From the NCBI RefSeq assembly GCF_020216065.1, contig NZ_JAIWNA010000007.1, forward strand, positions 1 to 64,000: a DNA stretch of 64,000 bases, written 5' to 3'. This stretch comes from Nocardia rosealba (GTDB lineage: Bacteria > Actinomycetota > Actinomycetes > Mycobacteriales > Mycobacteriaceae). Below the pieces are notes generated by a model. That model did no database searches, was not told where the DNA came from, and worked only from the letters and a program-made list of their open reading frames with translations. Within the stretch, counting starts at the first letter, position 1. Every line of letters begins with the position of its first letter. Positions 33,192 to 42,207 of the stretch are shown here, piece after piece. A program made the position numbers and the translations under genes.

Positions 33192-36100
33192 ACGCTGGGG
33201 CGGACCCGTTCGGTACCGCGGGGCTGCGGGCCGGAGTTCTTGCCGCGTGGCGGGATTCGCCGACGCGGCTGCGGGAGGACAGTGCGGGTGAGGCCGATCT
33301 GGTCGCCGCGGGCTATCGGGATCGGGTGCTCACCGAGCTGGCGCAGAACGCGGCCGACGCGGCGGTGCAGGGCGGTGTGCCCGGTGAGCTGGCGGTGCGG
33401 ATCGTCGACCGGCGGTTGCATGTCGCCAATACCGGTGCACCGCTGAGTGTTTCGGGTGTGCACGCGCTCACGGCGCTGCGTGCCTCGGGCAAGGACGACG
33501 GCGCGCAGGTCGGCCGGTTCGGTGTCGGCTTCACCGCGGTGCGCTCCGTGGGTGACGAAGTGGAGATCCGCTCCACCACGGGTTCCATCCGCTTCTCCCT
33601 CACCGCCACCCTCAACGCCCTGCACGACAACGGCATCACCCACCCCGAAGACCTCACCCCACCGGCCCTACGCCTGGCCTGGCCCATCCCCACCACCCCA
33701 CCCTCGGGCGCCGACACCGAAGTCGTCATCCATCTCCGCGACGACATCGACCCCATCACCCTCCTCACCTCGATGCGCGCCGAGGCCCCCGACCTCCTCC
33801 TCGAGCTCCCCGCCCTCCGCCGAATCCGCATAGCGGACAGCGAATTCACCAGCGTCACAACCCTCCTCGACCACCCCGCCCCGCCACACGGCAGCGCGAA
33901 CGCCACACCTGGCGCCGATTTCGCGGCCGAGGCTGCCCACGTCGATACGGCCCCACGCCCTGACGCGGAGCCGGGCAACGAGATCTCGATTGCCGCGCCG
34001 ACGTCCGAAGGGGCCGCGGAAATTGCCCATGCTCCTGGACTCGATACGAAGGCCCATGTGGGCCCGCCGGTGGGCACCCTCACCAAGCTGACCACCACCG
34101 GACCCGACGGCACCCAGCACTGGTGGCAGTACCGCAGCGCCCGTGCGCGCTGGCTGCTCCCGCTGACCAACGGTCGCCCGGTCCCCGCCGCGCCGGATGT
34201 CCTGCGCGCGCCTACTCGTTCGGACGAGGAACTGTCCCTCCCGGCAATCCTCGTAGCCGACATCGCCATGCAACCCGACCGCCGCAGGCTGCTTCCCGGC
34301 GCTCGCCTGCACGAAATCACCTCGGGATACGCCGATTTCGTCCGCGCCTTGCCGCCGCAGGACCGCCTCGTCCTCGTCCCCGCCCCCGCGTTCGCCCGCA
34401 GCGAGGCCGACGCTCTCCTCCGCGAAGCGATCATCACCGAACTCCGCACGAACCCGTGGCTTCCGGTCTGCCCGACCCGCGACCGCTCAGACCACGAATT
34501 CGATTCGAACCAAGAGGAATTCGACGCCCTCACCGGGACGAGTTTCGAGTCCACTGATCGTCACAACTCATCTGTCGGAGTCGACCAGGACGCCTTCGGC
34601 AAGGATATGATTACCGCCGAAGTATCCGCCCTCGACAACTCGTCCGTAGGCACCGCGCAGCACCTCGGCACCTTCGAGCCAGCCGAACCCGCCCGCTCGG
34701 CAAGCGTCGAAATACCCACTCGCGCCTCCGTATTCCCCGACTTGACGCCGGAACTTGCCGCGATCCTCGCCGACCTCACCGGTCCTCTGGTCATCCCGGA
34801 ACTCTCGACCCGCTCCGCCCAGGAAAAGCTGACAGTCCTCGACGTCCACCGCCTGTCGTCGGCCGCCCTGGCCGACCTCACCACCGGCCTCGAACGAGAC
34901 CCGCACTGGTGGCGCACCTTCTACTCCACGCTGGAACCCTTCGTCACCGATTCGAGGACCGCCGAGGAATTCGGCGCCTTGGCCGTGCCCCTGGCCGACG
35001 GCCGCCTGGTCACCGGCCCGCGCACCGTCGTCCTCGACGACCAGCTCACCGTCGCCGTCCCGGTCCACTGGGCCCGCCTGGTACATCCGGACGCCACCCA
35101 CCCGCTGCTGGCCCGCCTCGGTGCCCGCAGCGCCTCGGCCACCGACCTGCTCACCGATCCCGGCCTGCGCGACCTCCTCGAACACGACCCGGCCGACCCG
35201 GACACCGTCACCGCGGTCCTGCACCTGGCCCAGCTCGTGAGCGCCGACGAACTCCCCGACTGGCTCGGCCTGCTCGAATTGCCCGACGACACAGGAGAAC
35301 TGCGTCCGGCCGACGAACTCCTCCTCCCCGGCGCACCGCTGGCCGAGGTGCTGGTCGACGACTCACCCTTCGGTACGGTCGCCGAATCGACGGTCGCCGA
35401 GTTCGGCGAACAGGCCTTGCGCGCGATCGGTGTCGGCTGGGATTTCGCCGTCGTCACCGACCCCGACCCACTCGGCCCCGACCACGACCTGGACGACGAA
35501 TCTGCCTGGTGGAACGGCCTTCCCGAAGACCCACGCGAACTCGTCGCCGTCCGCGACCTCGACCTGGTCGACGACACCCGCTGGCCGCAGGCCCTGCGCA
35601 CCCTGCTCGCGGAACCACGCACCCGCGCCCTCCTCGCCGACCGTGACGGTTACACCACCTGGTGGCTACACCGCCACGCCCACATCGATGGCATCCCTCT
35701 CGGCCGCTACCGCCACCCGGACGACACCGAATTCGCCGGTCTGCTCCCACCTTTCACGGCAGCCGCCCCCGACGCCCTCCGCCAGGTCCTCGTCCGTCCC
35801 GACGTGATGACCCCCGAGCTGGCCGAGGAACTCCTCGATGCGCTCGCCGACCCATCGAAAACCCCGACCCCCGAGACGGTTTCGCGCACTCATGCCCGCC
35901 TGGCCGCCGCCGTCGCGTCCGGCGCGCTCGACCCACGCGAACTAGACCTCCCCGAGCAGGTCAGGACACTGGCGGGAACGGTGGTCGACGCCGAGTCGGC
36001 CATGGTCCTCGACCGGCCCTGCTTCGGCCTCGTCATTCCGGCCGAGCGCCTGGTGGTAGGCGACCCGGAACATGCCGAGGCCCTCGCCGCACTGCTCGAC

Positions 36101-36340
36101 CTACCGCTGGTGTCCGACCAGGTGAGCGGCGAGGTGCTCGGTACCGGCAGGCAGAGCACCTGGGCCACGGAACCGCTCGGCGTGGTGCTGCGGCAGCTGT
36201 GGTCACCGCCGCACACCACCGGCACCCTCGTGCTGCACGAAGTTCTCGAGATCTTTCTGCGGGGCGAGTTCTCGGGCACGGTGCGGGTGCCGTGGTGGGA
36301 CGTCGACGGCACCGTGCACGTGCAGGTGCCGCGCGGTTAG
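33188..36340 (+). CDS. Sacsin-like GHKL ATPase domain protein
   Basis: A large protein of about 1050 residues with an N-terminal HSP90-like ATP-binding domain, as in sacsin: LTELAQNAADAA (the ATP/Mg asparagine motif) and VGRFGVGFTAVRSVGDEVEI. No other enzymatic domain is visible; the middle has low-complexity inserts (about 240-290 and 440-510). The first canonical start is GTG 33326, but the 46 codons before it (DPFGTAGLRAGVLAAW, then SPTRLRED and GYRDRVL) read like the family's N-terminus and belong to the ATPase fold. No ATG, GTG or TTG occurs in that stretch. The natural start is CTG 33188, overlapping the previous stop as CTGA. The exact start is uncertain. A chaperone-like role is inferred from the fold. 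Confidence 0.8.
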   Translation: MNAGADPFGTAGLRAGVLAAWRDSPTRLREDSAGEADLVAAGYRDRVLTELAQNAADAAVQGGVPGELAVRIVDRRLHVANTGAPLSVSGVHALTALRASGKDDGAQVGRFGVGFTAVRSVGDEVEIRSTTGSIRFSLTATLNALHDNGITHPEDLTPPALRLAWPIPTTPPSGADTEVVIHLRDDIDPITLLTSMRAEAPDLLLELPALRRIRIADSEFTSVTTLLDHPAPPHGSANATPGADFAAEAAHVDTAPRPDAEPGNEISIAAPTSEGAAEIAHAPGLDTKAHVGPPVGTLTKLTTTGPDGTQHWWQYRSARARWLLPLTNGRPVPAAPDVLRAPTRSDEELSLPAILVADIAMQPDRRRLLPGARLHEITSGYADFVRALPPQDRLVLVPAPAFARSEADALLREAIITELRTNPWLPVCPTRDRSDHEFDSNQEEFDALTGTSFESTDRHNSSVGVDQDAFGKDMITAEVSALDNSSVGTAQHLGTFEPAEPARSASVEIPTRASVFPDLTPELAAILADLTGPLVIPELSTRSAQEKLTVLDVHRLSSAALADLTTGLERDPHWWRTFYSTLEPFVTDSRTAEEFGALAVPLADGRLVTGPRTVVLDDQLTVAVPVHWARLVHPDATHPLLARLGARSASATDLLTDPGLRDLLEHDPADPDTVTAVLHLAQLVSADELPDWLGLLELPDDTGELRPADELLLPGAPLAEVLVDDSPFGTVAESTVAEFGEQALRAIGVGWDFAVVTDPDPLGPDHDLDDESAWWNGLPEDPRELVAVRDLDLVDDTRWPQALRTLLAEPRTRALLADRDGYTTWWLHRHAHIDGIPLGRYRHPDDTEFAGLLPPFTAAAPDALRQVLVRPDVMTPELAEELLDALADPSKTPTPETVSRTHARLAAAVASGALDPRELDLPEQVRTLAGTVVDAESAMVLDRPCFGLVIPAERLVVGDPEHAEALAALLDLPLVSDQVSGEVLGTGRQSTWATEPLGVVLRQLWSPPHTTGTLVLHEVLEIFLRGEFSGTVRVPWWDVDGTVHVQVPRG

Positions 36341-36963
36341 GTCGCGTGCGCGGTGACCATCTCGGCGAGCAGGTCGAGCTGGGCCTGCACCGCGTCGCTG
36401 TCGTCGTCGACGAGCCAGCGCAGCACGATGCCGTCGATGACGCTGAGGATGAAGCGGCTCAGCTGGGGGAGCGGGATGTTCCAGTCGCAGCCGGTGGCGT
36501 CGCGGCAGTGGTCCATCACGTCGGCGACGGTGCTGTCGTTGAACTTGTACTGCTCGCGGGCGATGGCGAGTTTGGCCGGGGTCGACTCACCCTCGCGCAG
36601 CGCGTAGGTGGTGGTCTCGTAGGTGAGCAGCTGACGTTCGGGGGTGGCCTCGATGTTGCGCCACATCAGTTCCAGCCCTTGGCGAACCAATTTCTGAAGC
36701 GCTTCTTTTCCTGTTCCGGTATCGGCCCAGACAGTTTCATCCGCATCGACGGAATCGCGTAATTCCATCGAGAGCGCTTTGACCAGCTCGGTCATCAGCG
36801 CGTCCTTGTTTTCGAAACAGTAATGCACCACACCGAGCGAGACGCCCGCCGCTTGGGCGACATCGCGTGTGGTCACGCCCGCCACGCCCTTTTTCTCGGC
36901 GAGACCGATCGCTGCCTCTATCAGGTGGGCTCGTCGTTCTTCGACGCTCAATCGGGAGGACAC
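36337..36963 (-). CDS. TetR family transcriptional regulator
   Basis: A 208-residue one-component regulator. The helix-turn-helix is AGVTTRDVAQAAGVSLGVVHYCFENKDALM (about 28-57). The C-terminal ligand domain, with RQLLTYETTTYALRE and a last helix rich in hydrophobics, is variable, so the ligand is unknown. It is divergent from the ceramidase gene with 119 bases between them and an inverted repeat at 36998-37020, so it probably controls that gene and itself. The start is GTG 36963. Its stop overlaps the convergent sacsin-like gene by four bases. A/T-ending codons are somewhat more frequent here than in neighbours. Confidence 0.87.
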   Translation of the reverse strand: MSSRLSVEERRAHLIEAAIGLAEKKGVAGVTTRDVAQAAGVSLGVVHYCFENKDALMTELVKALSMELRDSVDADETVWADTGTGKEALQKLVRQGLELMWRNIEATPERQLLTYETTTYALREGESTPAKLAIAREQYKFNDSTVADVMDHCRDATGCDWNIPLPQLSRFILSVIDGIVLRWLVDDDSDAVQAQLDLLAEMVTAHAT

Positions 36964-36997
36964 CTGTGCGAGTTAAGCGCTCACGTCGCGAACAGTC

Positions 36998-37020
36998 AAT
37001 TCGCCGAACCGCCGCGAATT
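36998..37020. promoter_or_regulatory. Candidate TetR operator
   Basis: AATTCGC (36998-37004) and GCGAATT (37014-37020) form an inverted repeat with a nine-base spacer between the divergent TetR and ceramidase starts. Confidence 0.4.
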
Positions 37021-37082
37021 CCTGGACAGGCGACCAGTTGTATGGTTGTCTGCGTCACACCACCCGTGAAGGAGCTGTTCGG

Positions 37083-39116
37083 ATGCCTGTGAACCGTCGT
37101 GCCGTGCTGGCTGCCTCGACGCTGGGGATTCCCCTCGTCGCGGCCATGGGAGCTCACGGAGCGTCGAAGGCGCACGCCGAATCCGCGCGCGGTGGATTCG
37201 AATTCGGGCTCGGTATCGCCGATCTCACGGGGCCCGCCGCGGAATGCGGCATGATGGGCTACTCACAACTCGAACAGACCACGGCGGGAATTCATCTGCG
37301 CCCGCGAGCGCGCGCGTTCGTGATCGAATCGGGCGGAAATCGGGTCGCGTTCGTCGCGGTGGAGAACGGCGCGTTGTTCCAGTCAGTGCACCGGGGTGTA
37401 CTGCTCGCGCTGGCGCGCCGATTCGGTGATCGGTATACCGAACGAAATGTCGTCCTCACTTCGACTCACACGCATTCCAGTTGTGGCGGTTCCGCGCACG
37501 ATTACGCCTATACGCTCGCGACGCTCGGATTCCAGCAGCAGGTCTACGACACCGAAGTCGACGGCATCGTCGAGGCGATCGCCGCCGCCGACGCCGACCT
37601 CGCGCCGGGCACGGTGGCGCTCGGCCGCGCCGAATTGCGCGACGCGAGCGTGAACCGTTCGCGGGTGGCCTTCGACCGCAATCCGGCCGAAGACCGCGCG
37701 GCCTTCCCGGACGCGATCGACCCGGCGGTCACCACCCTCGTCTTCCGCCGTGGCGCGAAGGAGGTCGGCGCGCTCACCTGGTTCGCCACCCACAACACGT
37801 CGATGACCAACAAGAACCGGCTCATCAGCTCCGACAACAAGGGCTACGCCAGCTACGCCGCCGAGCACCTGGAGCACGGCGTGCGCCACCTCGACGGCGA
37901 GCCGTCGTATCTGGCCGCGTTCGTGCAGACCAATGCCGGTGACATGTCCCCGAATCTCGCGCTCGCACCGGGCATCGGCCCGACCGACGACGAGTTCGAC
38001 AACACCCGGATCATCGGCGAACGCCAGTACATCGCGTCGAGGACCGCCGCCGAACAGGCGGCACCGATCACGAGCACGATCGATTCGCTGCTGTGCTACG
38101 TCGACCTCGCGGCCGTGACGGTCGACGGTCGCTTCACTCCCGACGGCGCACCACACCGCACCGCACCGGCTGCCGCAGGTCTCTCGCTGGCGGCGGGCAG
38201 CGTGGAGGACGGTCCGGGCCTGCCCGGCGGACCCATTCCCGAGGGCGTACGTAACCCGCTGGTGGACTTTCTCGGCGGAATCGACCATCCCCACCCGGCG
38301 TGGCTGGCCGACGCTCAGGCGCCCAAGGCGATCTTCGCCCCGCTCGGGTTGATGCCGCCCGTGCCGTGGGTGCCGAATGTGGTTCCGCTTCAGCTGATCC
38401 GGCTCGGCGACCTCTACGTGGCCGCCGCCGGAGCCGAATTCACCATCGTCGCCGGCTTGCGCGTGCGGCGCGCGGTGGCGCAGGCGCTCGGTGTGGGTGT
38501 GGAACAGGTGCTGTTGCAAGGCTATTCGAATGCCTACCACCAGTACGTCACCACGCCGGAGGAATACGACGCGCAACAGTACGAAGGCGCGTCGACACTG
38601 TTCGGCCGCTACACGTTGTGCGCGTATGTGCAGGAATTCACCAGGCTGGCAGAGGCTTTCGTGGCGGGCGCGGTCCCGGGTCGCGGTCCCGCACCGCGCG
38701 ACGTCTCCGCCTTACAGCCGAATTTCGCCGCCGCGCCGGGCCCGGACGCGACACCGTCCGGCCGGAATTTCGGTGATGTCGTGCGCCGGCCCGAGCGCAC
38801 AGCTCGCGGCGGCCGGGTGGAAGCCGAATTCGTCTCGGCTCATCCGAAACACAATCCGCGACGCGGCGGAACCTTCCTCGAGGTGCAGCGCCGAACCGGG
38901 AACGGCTGGGTCCGGGTGGCCAACGAGGGGGAGTGGGATGTGCGGTTCTACTGGCGGAAACAGGACGCCGCGGTCTCGATCGCCCATTTCGTCTGGGACA
39001 TCCCGGCCGGCGCGGAACCGGGAACGCACCGGTTCGTGCACTTCGCCGACGCGCTCGGCGCCGACGGCGTGCTTCGCCCGTTCACCGGGACGAGTGACGA
39101 GTTCGAGGTCGTCTAG
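37083..39116 (+). CDS. Tat-exported neutral ceramidase
   Basis: Hydrolyses the amide bond of ceramide to sphingosine and fatty acid (EC 3.5.1.23). A 677-residue protein with a twin-arginine signal (VNRRAVLAAST, cut near AHAES). The family zinc-site motif appears as STHTHSSCGG, where Cys replaces the more common Pro. The nucleophile is Ser289 in NAGDMSPN, equivalent to the catalytic serine of Pseudomonas ceramidase. The C-terminal 120 residues form the usual beta-sandwich. AAGGAG lies ten bases before the ATG. A secreted ceramidase in an actinomycete suggests use of host or environmental sphingolipids. Control by the divergent TetR is likely. Confidence 0.9.
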   Translation: MPVNRRAVLAASTLGIPLVAAMGAHGASKAHAESARGGFEFGLGIADLTGPAAECGMMGYSQLEQTTAGIHLRPRARAFVIESGGNRVAFVAVENGALFQSVHRGVLLALARRFGDRYTERNVVLTSTHTHSSCGGSAHDYAYTLATLGFQQQVYDTEVDGIVEAIAAADADLAPGTVALGRAELRDASVNRSRVAFDRNPAEDRAAFPDAIDPAVTTLVFRRGAKEVGALTWFATHNTSMTNKNRLISSDNKGYASYAAEHLEHGVRHLDGEPSYLAAFVQTNAGDMSPNLALAPGIGPTDDEFDNTRIIGERQYIASRTAAEQAAPITSTIDSLLCYVDLAAVTVDGRFTPDGAPHRTAPAAAGLSLAAGSVEDGPGLPGGPIPEGVRNPLVDFLGGIDHPHPAWLADAQAPKAIFAPLGLMPPVPWVPNVVPLQLIRLGDLYVAAAGAEFTIVAGLRVRRAVAQALGVGVEQVLLQGYSNAYHQYVTTPEEYDAQQYEGASTLFGRYTLCAYVQEFTRLAEAFVAGAVPGRGPAPRDVSALQPNFAAAPGPDATPSGRNFGDVVRRPERTARGGRVEAEFVSAHPKHNPRRGGTFLEVQRRTGNGWVRVANEGEWDVRFYWRKQDAAVSIAHFVWDIPAGAEPGTHRFVHFADALGADGVLRPFTGTSDEFEVV

Positions 39117-39373
39117 TCCTCGGTGAGACCCACCTGGGCGCCCTTGTCGCCCCGCAGGGCCGACCGCCGCTGTGCCAGCCAGATCGCCGAGCCGAGCACG
39201 CCGACGAACAGGCCCATCAGGCACACCGACCGGGCATCGGCCCAGGCCGGGACCACGAAAGCCAGCACGGTGGCCACCGCCCAGGCGGCGAAGCCGAGCA
39301 GCACAACCGGGCGTGGATCGACCAGGCTTCGCGGCAGGTGCGGCATCTCGCGGCTGACGGGTCCGGCATCCAT
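39113..39373 (-). CDS. DUF2530 small membrane protein
   Basis: An 86-residue protein with two hydrophobic segments (VVLLGFAAWAVATVLAFVV and VCLMGLFVGVLGSAIWLA) and a short acidic tail, of the DUF2530 type represented by Rv0879c. Function unknown. I take ATG 39373; a TTG two codons upstream opens the same frame. It overlaps the convergent ceramidase stop by four bases and is divergent from the MarR gene. Confidence 0.75.
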   Translation of the reverse strand: MDAGPVSREMPHLPRSLVDPRPVVLLGFAAWAVATVLAFVVPAWADARSVCLMGLFVGVLGSAIWLAQRRSALRGDKGAQVGLTED

Positions 39374-39421
39374 ACCCAAACAGTAGCGCCCTGAAACCCA
39401 TCAGGGGGCACAGCCGTACCG

Positions 39422-39427
39422 TAGAGT
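39422..39427 (+). promoter_or_regulatory. -10 hexamer of a probable leaderless transcript (MarR gene)
   Basis: TAGAGT lies eight bases before the GTG at 39436. Confidence 0.4.
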
Positions 39428-39435
39428 TCTGCACT

Positions 39436-39873
39436 GTGACAGTGCCATCCGACGTCCGTGCCCTCGCCGGTGATCTCTCGCTGGCGGTTGTGCGGCTCAC
39501 GCGACACCTGCGCGGCCGCCGTGCCGAGGCGCAGATCTCGCTCACTCAGCTGTCGGCCCTGGCCACCCTCGCTCGCGACGGCGCGATGACGCCCGGCAAT
39601 CTCGCGGGCAAGGAACGCGTGCAGCCGCCGTCGATGACCCGCGTGATCGCCTCCCTCGCCGACCTCGAGTTGGTCCAGCGCAGACCGCATCCCACCGACG
39701 GACGCCAGATCATCGTGTCGCTGTCACCCGCCGGCCGGGCGCTGGTCGCCGACGAGACGCACGCGCGCGAGGCCTGGATGACCGAGCAGCTGTCCAACCT
39801 GAGCCCGGAGCAGCTCGCGGTGCTCGATCAGGCCGTGGCGATCATGAACCAGATCATCGCGGGTTCGGAGTAG
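39436..39873 (+). CDS. MarR family transcriptional regulator (Rv0880-like)
   Basis: A 145-residue winged-helix repressor-type regulator. The recognition region is MTPGNLAGKERVQPPSMTRVIASLADLELVQRRPHPTDGRQIIVSLSPAGRALV, with the wing DGRQIIV. Its position beside the DUF2530, rRNA methyltransferase and DUF2537 genes matches Rv0880. Neither ligand nor operator is visible. Its stop codon directly abuts the YccF stop on the other strand. Confidence 0.87.
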   Translation: MTVPSDVRALAGDLSLAVVRLTRHLRGRRAEAQISLTQLSALATLARDGAMTPGNLAGKERVQPPSMTRVIASLADLELVQRRPHPTDGRQIIVSLSPAGRALVADETHAREAWMTEQLSNLSPEQLAVLDQAVAIMNQIIAGSE

Positions 39874-40260
39874 TCAGTCCTGCTGCGGTACTACCTCGTG
39901 GCCGAGCGGGAACAGCGACAGCGGAACCAGTTTGAGATTGGCCCAGGCGAACGGCAGCCCGATGATCGTCACCGCCAGCGCCACACTGGTGAACACGTGG
40001 CCGAGCGCCAGCCACCAACCGGCGAAGACGAACCAGATGATGTTGCCGAGCAGCGACCCCGCCCCGGCGCTCGGTTTGTCGACGACCGTGCGCCCGAAGG
40101 GCCACAGCACGTAACCGGCCAGCCGCAACGACGCGATGCCGAACGGGATCGTGACGATCAGGACGAAGCAGATCAGCGCCGCGAACAGGTAGCCGACTGC
40201 CATCCAGAACCCGCAGAGCACCACCCACAGAATGTTCAAGATCAACTGAACCAGCTTCAT
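39874..40260 (-). CDS. YccF domain membrane protein
   Basis: A 128-residue inner-membrane protein with two copies of the YccF domain (LNILWVVLCGFWMAVGYLFAALICFVLIVTIPFGIASLRLA and LGNIIWFVFAGWWLALGHVFTSVALAVTIIGLPFAWANLKL), each a membrane-spanning pair ending in an IPFG/LPFA turn. Function unknown in the family. The ATG at 40260 is 25 bases from the divergent rRNA methyltransferase start. Confidence 0.88.
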   Translation of the reverse strand: MKLVQLILNILWVVLCGFWMAVGYLFAALICFVLIVTIPFGIASLRLAGYVLWPFGRTVVDKPSAGAGSLLGNIIWFVFAGWWLALGHVFTSVALAVTIIGLPFAWANLKLVPLSLFPLGHEVVPQQD

Positions 40261-40285
40261 GCTTCCAGCATGCCAGGATGATCCG

Positions 40286-41089
40286 GTGGCCGAAGTAATT
40301 CCCATCGACGATCCCGCCGACCCGCGTGTCGACGACTTTCGCGATCTGTCCTCCGCCGACCGCAGGCCCGACCTGCCCGGCCGCAAGGGACTGGTGATCG
40401 CGGAGGGGGTCGTGGTGGTGCAGCGCATGCTCGACTCGCGTTTCACCCCGAGTGCGCTGCTCGGTGTCGCCAAGCGCTACGAGGCCCTCGCCGACGACCT
40501 CGCGGGGCTCGATGTGCCCTACTACCAGGCGACAGCCGAGGTGATGGCCCAGGTGGTCGGCTTCCACCTCAATCGTGGTGTGCTCGCGGTCGCGCCGCGC
40601 CCGGCCGAGCTGACGGTCGACGAGGTGCTCGACGGTGCGCGCACGGTGGCCGTGCTGGAGGGTGTCAACGATCACGAGAATCTGGGGTCGATGTTCCGCA
40701 ACGCGGCGGGGCTGGGCGCCGACGCGGTGCTGTTCGGTGACCGCTGCTCCGACCCGCTCTACCGGCGTTCGGTCCGCGTCTCGATGGGGCACGTGCTTCG
40801 GGTTCCGTTCGCCCAGATCCCGCAGTGGCCGGATGGGCTGGAGGTGTTGCGGGAGCGCGGTTTTCAGATCATCGCGCTCACCCCGAATCCAGCGGCGGTG
40901 AATCTGGCGACCGCGATGACGGGCGAGCGGGTCGCCCTGCTGCTCGGCGCCGAGGGCCCCGGCCTGACCGAGGAGGCCATGCGCGCCACCGATATCCGTG
41001 CACGTATCCCCATGTCGCCCGGGACCGATTCGCTCAATGTCGCCACGGCTGCCGCGATGGCCTTCTACGAACGAGTCCGCACGTCATGA
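40286..41089 (+). CDS. SpoU/TrmH family RNA 2'-O-methyltransferase
   Basis: A SAM-dependent SPOUT methyltransferase of 267 residues acting on rRNA or tRNA ribose. The three SPOUT motifs are NDHENLGSMFRNAAGLG, LLLGAEGPGL and IPMSPGTDSLNVATAAAMAFYE. An N-terminal RNA-binding extension of about 100 residues precedes the catalytic domain. It corresponds to Rv0881. The target site cannot be read. I take GTG 40286 (MAEVIPIDDP); an ATG at 40259 would overlap the YccF promoter. It overlaps the next gene as ATGA. Confidence 0.87.
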   Translation: MAEVIPIDDPADPRVDDFRDLSSADRRPDLPGRKGLVIAEGVVVVQRMLDSRFTPSALLGVAKRYEALADDLAGLDVPYYQATAEVMAQVVGFHLNRGVLAVAPRPAELTVDEVLDGARTVAVLEGVNDHENLGSMFRNAAGLGADAVLFGDRCSDPLYRRSVRVSMGHVLRVPFAQIPQWPDGLEVLRERGFQIIALTPNPAAVNLATAMTGERVALLLGAEGPGLTEEAMRATDIRARIPMSPGTDSLNVATAAAMAFYERVRTS

Positions 41090-41382
41090 GTCCGGACGGG
41101 CCCTATCGGGCGGGACCGGGTTCGGTGCCTTGGGCGTTGGGCGGCACGGTGATCGCGCTGGTCGCGGCGCTCGGCGCGGTAGCGGTGTACGCGTTCGGTG
41201 TCGCGCTGGCCGATGTGCATCCGCTGCTCGCGATCGCGGTGAACGTGATCGCGGTCGTCGGGGTCGCGCCCACGGTGTGGCGGTGGCGGTGCACGCCCGT
41301 CGTGCGCTGGGTGCTCGCGGGGGCGGTAGTCGGCGTGGCGCTCGGCTGGATCGCGCTACTGGTCTATCTGGTCGTCGGCTAG
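41086..41382 (+). CDS. DUF2537 membrane protein
   Basis: A 98-residue protein with three hydrophobic segments (ALGGTVIALVAALGAVAVYAFGVAL, LLAIAVNVIAVVGVAPTVW, WVLAGAVVGVALGWIALLVYLVV), of the DUF2537 type (Rv0882). Function unknown. The ATG overlaps the methyltransferase stop (ATGA), so the two are translationally coupled. Its last 27 bases overlap the convergent DUF6928 gene. Confidence 0.78.
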   Translation: MSPDGPYRAGPGSVPWALGGTVIALVAALGAVAVYAFGVALADVHPLLAIAVNVIAVVGVAPTVWRWRCTPVVRWVLAGAVVGVALGWIALLVYLVVG

Positions 41383-42072
41383 CCGACCGGGCCTGCGCAG
41401 CCAGCGGGACAGTCGGCGCCGGGAAGGCGCGGTCGACACGGGTTCAGGCGCTCGGCCTTTCGGATACAGCGTGAATCCGCAGACTGGCAGGTCGCCCAGC
41501 CGGGGTGCCTCGAGATAGCGGAAGCCGAGCCAATGGGCATTGGCCGCGTCGGCGAAATCGGGGGGATCGAAGGGCAGTGATTGCGGGCCCGGTCTGTCGT
41601 CCCGATCCCACGGCACCGGATGGTCTCCCGCCCAGAACTCGCGCTCCCACACCATGGGCAGCCCCTCGTTCTCCAGGATGTCGACCCGGGTCGAGCTGAA
41701 CGAGCGACGGAATTCCCCACGTTCCCAGTGGGCGAACGCACCCCAGTGCACGGTGGTGTCGAACGAGATCAGATAGGTGTGTTCGGAAGCGAGCGGGCGC
41801 ACGAGCAGATCGGGCAATCTGGTCGGCTCGATCAGCGCGGCCTCGGCGGTGCACACGACCGTCACTCCGGGATAACAGCCGATGTAGACCTCGTCGCGAT
41901 CCGGACCGGCGCAGCCGTCGAGTGTCCCGACCACGATCGGGCGCACATCGTTGTCGGCATACAGCTCACCAGCCAGTGCCTGCGCGGCAACGGGATCGGA
42001 CGTGGGCCGCTCGCGCAAGACGGCGGCGGGATCAGCGGTATCGACATACCAGAGGGTGGAAGCCGACTTCAC
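41356..42072 (-). CDS. DUF6928 family protein
   Basis: A 238-residue cytosolic protein of the type now called DUF6928, with the N-terminal pattern STLWYVDTADPAAVLRERPTSDPVAAQALAGELY, then DRDEVYIGCYPGVTVVC, and a middle VHWGAFAHWERGEFRRSFSS. Function unknown. The GTG at 42072 has a strong GGAGGTGA upstream. The 27-base convergent overlap with the DUF2537 gene is unusually long for this window. Confidence 0.75.
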   Translation of the reverse strand: MKSASTLWYVDTADPAAVLRERPTSDPVAAQALAGELYADNDVRPIVVGTLDGCAGPDRDEVYIGCYPGVTVVCTAEAALIEPTRLPDLLVRPLASEHTYLISFDTTVHWGAFAHWERGEFRRSFSSTRVDILENEGLPMVWEREFWAGDHPVPWDRDDRPGPQSLPFDPPDFADAANAHWLGFRYLEAPRLGDLPVCGFTLYPKGRAPEPVSTAPSRRRLSRWLRRPGRLADDQIDQ

Positions 42073-42164
42073 GTGTCACCTCCGACTGCTATCGGAACCC
42101 GTGGTGCGGCGGCTGCCGCCGCGCCGGGCGTGCACTCGACCCCGCTGTCGGCTGTCGACCAGCA

Positions 42165-42196
42165 CGGCCCCGAGTTCTGGGGAGAACTCGGGGCCG
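42165..42196 (-). terminator. Strong hairpin after sepH
   Basis: A perfect 14-bp stem (42165-42178 with 42183-42196) and a GGGG loop, 12 bases beyond the minus-strand sepH stop. No U-run. Confidence 0.75.
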
Positions 42197-42207
42197 CCGG
42201 TACACAG

